A DNA stretch of 11,413 nt from Monoraphidium neglectum (lineage: Eukaryota > Chlorophyta > Chlorophyceae > Sphaeropleales > Selenastraceae). The DNA is taken from positions 3,995-15,407 of the forward strand of contig NW_014012808.1 in the NCBI RefSeq assembly GCF_000611645.1, in the 5' to 3' direction. How positions within the stretch are numbered: the first letter of the stretch is position 1; each line of letters starts with the position of its first letter. The notes below the pieces were generated by a model. The model was not told the DNA's origin and searched no databases. It saw nothing but the letters and a program-made list of their open reading frames with translations. Of this stretch, positions 8,395-11,413 are shown one piece after another. The translations under genes were made by a program, and so were the position numbers.

Positions 8395-9240
8395 GATGTC
8401 GTTGTGAAAGTCATCATTGCACGCTGCTATTAATGGCGACTGGCGTGGGTCGCCGTTTTCTGGACGCCTGCCAGGGCGCAGCACGCACAGCAGGCGTTGG
8501 CGGCCACTGCATGCTGGTCATGCACCCTCAGATAGGCCGATATGCATGCCTGCCGTCAACCCGTGGTTTGTAGACTGAGTGTATTGCCAACTTACACAAG
8601 CTTCAACCACCTTAAAATCAGCCAAGCATGGCGATCCCCCATGTCCGCATGGTTGCACGCCGGCTTTTGCACGCAGAATGATGTGACCGCCGCGCCGCAC
8701 TTCACCGGCGGCATGCCAAGAGAGCACAAGGCTTCCTGGATCCCACGAGCAATGGTGGCTCGGCAGGATGGCCTTCAGGCAGCTATGCAAATGAAGAGCA
8801 ACCAGCAGGCCACTGGGTGTCAACCCATTCGGGTTGGCCAGTGGCCCCGGTCGTCAGCACAGCCCGCACACAGGGATGGTGGAGAGATTAGTTTCAAGGG
8901 CGGCGGCAACAAAATATGGCATAGATTCGACGCTAACAGCCTTGCCACGGCCACAGGGACGAGCTGCAACGAGGCCTGCGCGCGCTGTGTGCGGCGCGCT
9001 CCCTTTCAGTGCAGGAGCAGCACGCGCCCGCCCAGGCGGATCTGCGGGCGTGAATCGCGGCTTGCGCAGGGCGTGGGGATGCCCGTTGAACGCCAGGGCT
9101 TGCGGACGGGCGCGCGTGTGCGCGCTGCCCTTTGGCACTGCCCATCACCCAATCTGCGGCCGCCTGTTTTGCAGTGATCGACAAACGCCCACCCCAAACA
9201 GCAGAAGGGAGGCCCGAGGGCGGCCGTCCATCCGAAGCGC
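8395..9240. other. Intergenic region: 3' UTR of the repeat protein and 5' flank of the unknown gene
   Basis: Both neighbours are on the minus strand. Most of this stretch would be the 3' UTR of the gene whose stop is at 9241-9243, ending near a TGTAA at 8592-8596. The remaining 200 bases or so would hold the leader or promoter of the gene starting at 8394. I see no convincing coding frame. The open frames at 8542-9177 (plus) and 8518-8823 (minus) carry no recognisable motif. Confidence 0.55.
8592..8596 (-). terminator. Putative polyadenylation signal TGTAA
   Basis: TTACA on the plus strand reads TGTAA on the minus strand, the green-algal nuclear poly(A) signal. It lies about 645 bases after the stop of the repeat protein, a normal 3' UTR length for Chlamydomonas-like algae. 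A 5-base word also occurs by chance. Confidence 0.45.
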
Positions 9241-11413
9241 CTAGGAAGAGGCCGGGGCGGCGGCGGGGGCGGCGCCGCCACCCATGTGCGGCAGCTTGTC
9301 CAGGAAGGCCTGCAGCCCCGCGAGCGGGCTGTTGCCGTCCGCGCCCGCCGCCTTGGCCAGCGACTGCAGCACGGGGCCCGCCTTCGACGCGGCCTCCAGC
9401 AGCCCCTTGACAGACTGCAGGTTCAGCCCCGAGCCGGAGGCGCCCCCCTCTCCGAGGCCGACGGCGTTGAGCACCGATGCGAGCGGGTCGCCGCCGGGCG
9501 CGCCGCCCGCGCCGCCGCCAAGCGCCTGCAGCAGCGGGCCGACCTTGCCGGCCAAGTTCAGGATCGACGACAGGTCGAGCCCCTGCCCGCCCTCACCGCC
9601 GGCAAACGCCTTAAGCACGCCGGCCAGCGGGTTGCCGCCGGCGCCGTCGGCGCCGGAGAGCGACTGCAGCAGGGGGCCGGCCTTGGACGCCGCGTCGACA
9701 AGCGACTGCAGGCTGAGGCCGCCGGTGCTGTTCTTCAGGCCCGACAGGAAGCCAAGCGGGTTGGCCGCGGCGCCGTCGGGGCCGTCGGTGCCGTGGGGGC
9801 TCGACAGCGCCTGGATGCCGTTCAGGATGGCAGACACGGTGGGGTTGCCGTCGGTGTCGGTGGCGCCGTCGTGGCCGACGAACTGCTGAGCCTTGGAGAG
9901 GAGGCCCTGCAGATCGATCTTGCCGTCGCCGATCGCCTGCTTGCCCTGCTCCACTGCGCTGAGGACGGTCTTCAGGATCTCGGGGCCGCTGCTCTGGATC
10001 TTGGACAGCAGGCCGGCCACGTCGGCGGAGGGGGTGCCGGCGCCGGCGCCGGAGAGCAGCTTGGAGACGGTGCCGAGGAGGTCGGCGCCAGGGGCGGCGG
10101 CGGTGGAGCCGGAGAGGCCGCCGAGGACGGCGTTTAGCACGTCGGCCTTCTCGGTGGTGTCGGCGCCCTGGAGGGGGGATTGTACAATTGTGGGTTTGGT
10201 CAAGGTGTGAGGTAGGATGCTGCAGTGGTTGAGCCATGGGTCTAGGACGGGGGTAAACGCCAACGTTCTGAAGTGCTACGACTGGTGGGAACCTGGCCTA
10301 AACTTTTTTTCGCACCATCATCAGCAGCTGACAGGGCGTTTTGAATCACTTACCCCCCTGAATACGCCTCCCCACAGCAGGCAAGGTGCTCACATGGCCG
10401 GCCAGGGCGGACACAAGGCTGCCGAGGCCCGCAAGAGGGTTCTTCTCGCCGTTGGGCCCGCTGGGCGCCAGCGCGCCAAGCAGGGCGCCCAGCGGGTTGC
10501 TGCTGTTTGACGCCGCCGCGACGGCCGAGGCGCCCTTGAGCAGGTTAGCGATCGCGGACACGGGGTTGGACGGGTCGGCGGCGGCGCCGTCGGGGCCGAC
10601 GGCGCCGGACTCCAGGACGGCCGCGCCCTTGTTGACGAGGGACCCCAGGAACCCGAGCGCGTTGGTGAGGTTGACGGGGCTCGCGCCGTCGGGCACGATC
10701 AGCGGGGGGATCTTGGACTTGACGGCGTCGACGATGGACTGCAGCGGGTGCGACGCGTCCAGCCCGGGCTTGAGCACGTCCACGAGGGACTTGATGTCGG
10801 TCAGGTTGAGCTTCCCGAGGCGCGGCACGGGGATGTTGGTGTTCCCGATGGTCGCGGGCGCCTGGCAGTCGCAGATGCTCCAGAGCTTCGCGACGTAGCC
10901 GCCGGAAAGAGTGAGCTTGCCGTCGGCGGTGAGGGTCTTGTCGGACGGGGTGACATCCAGGCAGGGGTACCCGACCAGCGCAGAGCCCGCGGGGTTGAAG
11001 CTCGCGGCGACGCCGGACAGGTCCACGACGGTGCCGAGGCAGCTGCCGCCGAGCAGGTCGCTGGTGCAGCCGGGGATCGACAGCTTGCACGCCAGGCCGC
11101 GGCAGTTGGGGCTCGCGCCGATGGCGATGGCGGGGTTGAGCCCGTAGCAGATAGTATTGGACACCTCCTTGCCGATGCCCGAGATAGCGCAGCTGCTGCT
11201 GGTGCACTTGCCGCTGGACGCGCAGCAGCCGCCCAGGCAGGTGGCCTTCTTGTAGGGCGCAAGGGCGGGGCAGTAGGCCGTGCTGGAGGAGGTCGCGTCC
11301 TGGGAGCACATGTCGGTGACCGCGGGGCACGACGCCAGGCCGGACACGGGGGTCAGCGCCTCGGGGGCGCCCTCAAGGGGGGTCTCCACCGCGGCGGGGG
11401 CGGCGGGCTCCTC
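9241..11413 (-). CDS. Cys-rich plus NPL-repeat protein, probably extracellular (5' end off right edge)
   Basis: Exons complement(10394..11413) and complement(9241..10167) join through a 226-base intron (GTGAGC...CTCCAG, phase 0). They give at least 648 residues, ending in TAG. No ATG precedes the edge; the frame is open to 11413, so the N-terminus is missing. Seen: a Cys-rich region (fragment residues 29 to about 190) with 16 Cys, including CLGGCC, and none afterwards. Sequons NLT (twice), NSS and NST are present. A Gly/Ala/Leu/Ser-rich domain follows, built of modules that begin NPL/NPV/DPL and contain GPLLQSL-like cores. Modules occur on both sides of the intron. The tail GGGAAPAAAPASS is Ala/Pro-rich. 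An even Cys count, sequons and repetitive small-residue modules point to a secreted, disulfide-bonded wall or matrix protein. That role is inferred; I recognise no named family. A signal peptide, if any, is outside the window. Confidence 0.8.
9334..9762 (-). repeat. Three tandem protein-level modules of 43, 48 and 52 residues
   Basis: The modules are at 9762-9634 (NPLGFL..., core GPLLQSL), 9633-9490 (NPLAGVL..., core GPLLQAL) and 9489-9334 (DPLASVL..., core GPVLQSL). A truncated fourth (NSPLAGLQAFLDKL) follows. The shared pattern is NPL-hydrophobic, a Gly-rich turn, GLxLQS, AASKAGPLLQSL, then a Gly/Ala/Asp linker. Weaker copies (NPTVSAIL, NPVSAIANLL, NPLGALLGAL) lie upstream, including in the first visible exon. 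Confidence 0.8.

Noticed and set aside
9286..10137. 283-codon plus-strand frame opposite the repeat protein
   Set aside because: Its Gly/Ala/Arg/Gln periodicity mirrors the minus-strand repeats. The minus frame has consistent splice junctions.
1..11413. Search for tRNA, rRNA, CRISPR arrays, insertion sequences or bacterial operon signals
   Set aside because: None were seen. Spliced genes and plant-type proteins argue for nuclear DNA of a eukaryote.

Overview
The window looks like nuclear DNA of a GC-rich green alga (Chlorophyta, Chlamydomonas/Monoraphidium type; inferred). The genes are split by GT-AG introns of about 210-400 bases. The proteins are full of Ala/Gly/Ser insertions and triplet microsatellites. 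One gene is a plant-type wax synthase, and one long 3' region carries the algal polyadenylation signal TGTAA. Bacterial-style ORF reading is misleading here: two of the four genes only become readable after splicing.

Layout. (1) 105-789, minus strand: the N-terminal two exons of an FtsJ-family tRNA 2'-O-methyltransferase (TRM7/FTSJ1 type), running off the left edge. It carries an unusual polyglutamine insertion inside the SAM-binding fold. (2) 790-1352: a shared divergent promoter region, AT-richer toward its right half, with a pair of inverted CCAAT boxes. (3) 1353-5009, plus strand: a seven-exon WSD1-like wax ester synthase/diacylglycerol acyltransferase. Its motif is SHxxxDG instead of HHxxxDG, and it has a low-complexity insertion of about 136 residues. 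(4) 5010-7071: the 3' flank of that gene and about 2 kb in which I cannot support a gene. It holds a strong GC-rich hairpin and short tandem repeats. (5) 7072-8394, minus strand: an unrecognised acidic/low-complexity protein ending in a basic patch. (6) 8395-9240: the 3' region of the next gene, with a TGTAA signal. (7) 9241-11413, minus strand: the 3' two exons of an unrecognised, probably extracellular protein with a Cys-rich domain and a Cys-free domain of NPL-type repeats. It runs off the right edge.

The genes do not form an operon or a visible pathway. They look like ordinary independent nuclear genes: tRNA modification, neutral lipid synthesis, one unknown and one candidate wall or secreted protein. 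The most novel items are the repeat protein at the right edge, the unknown at 7072-8394, and the lineage-specific insertions in the two conserved enzymes.
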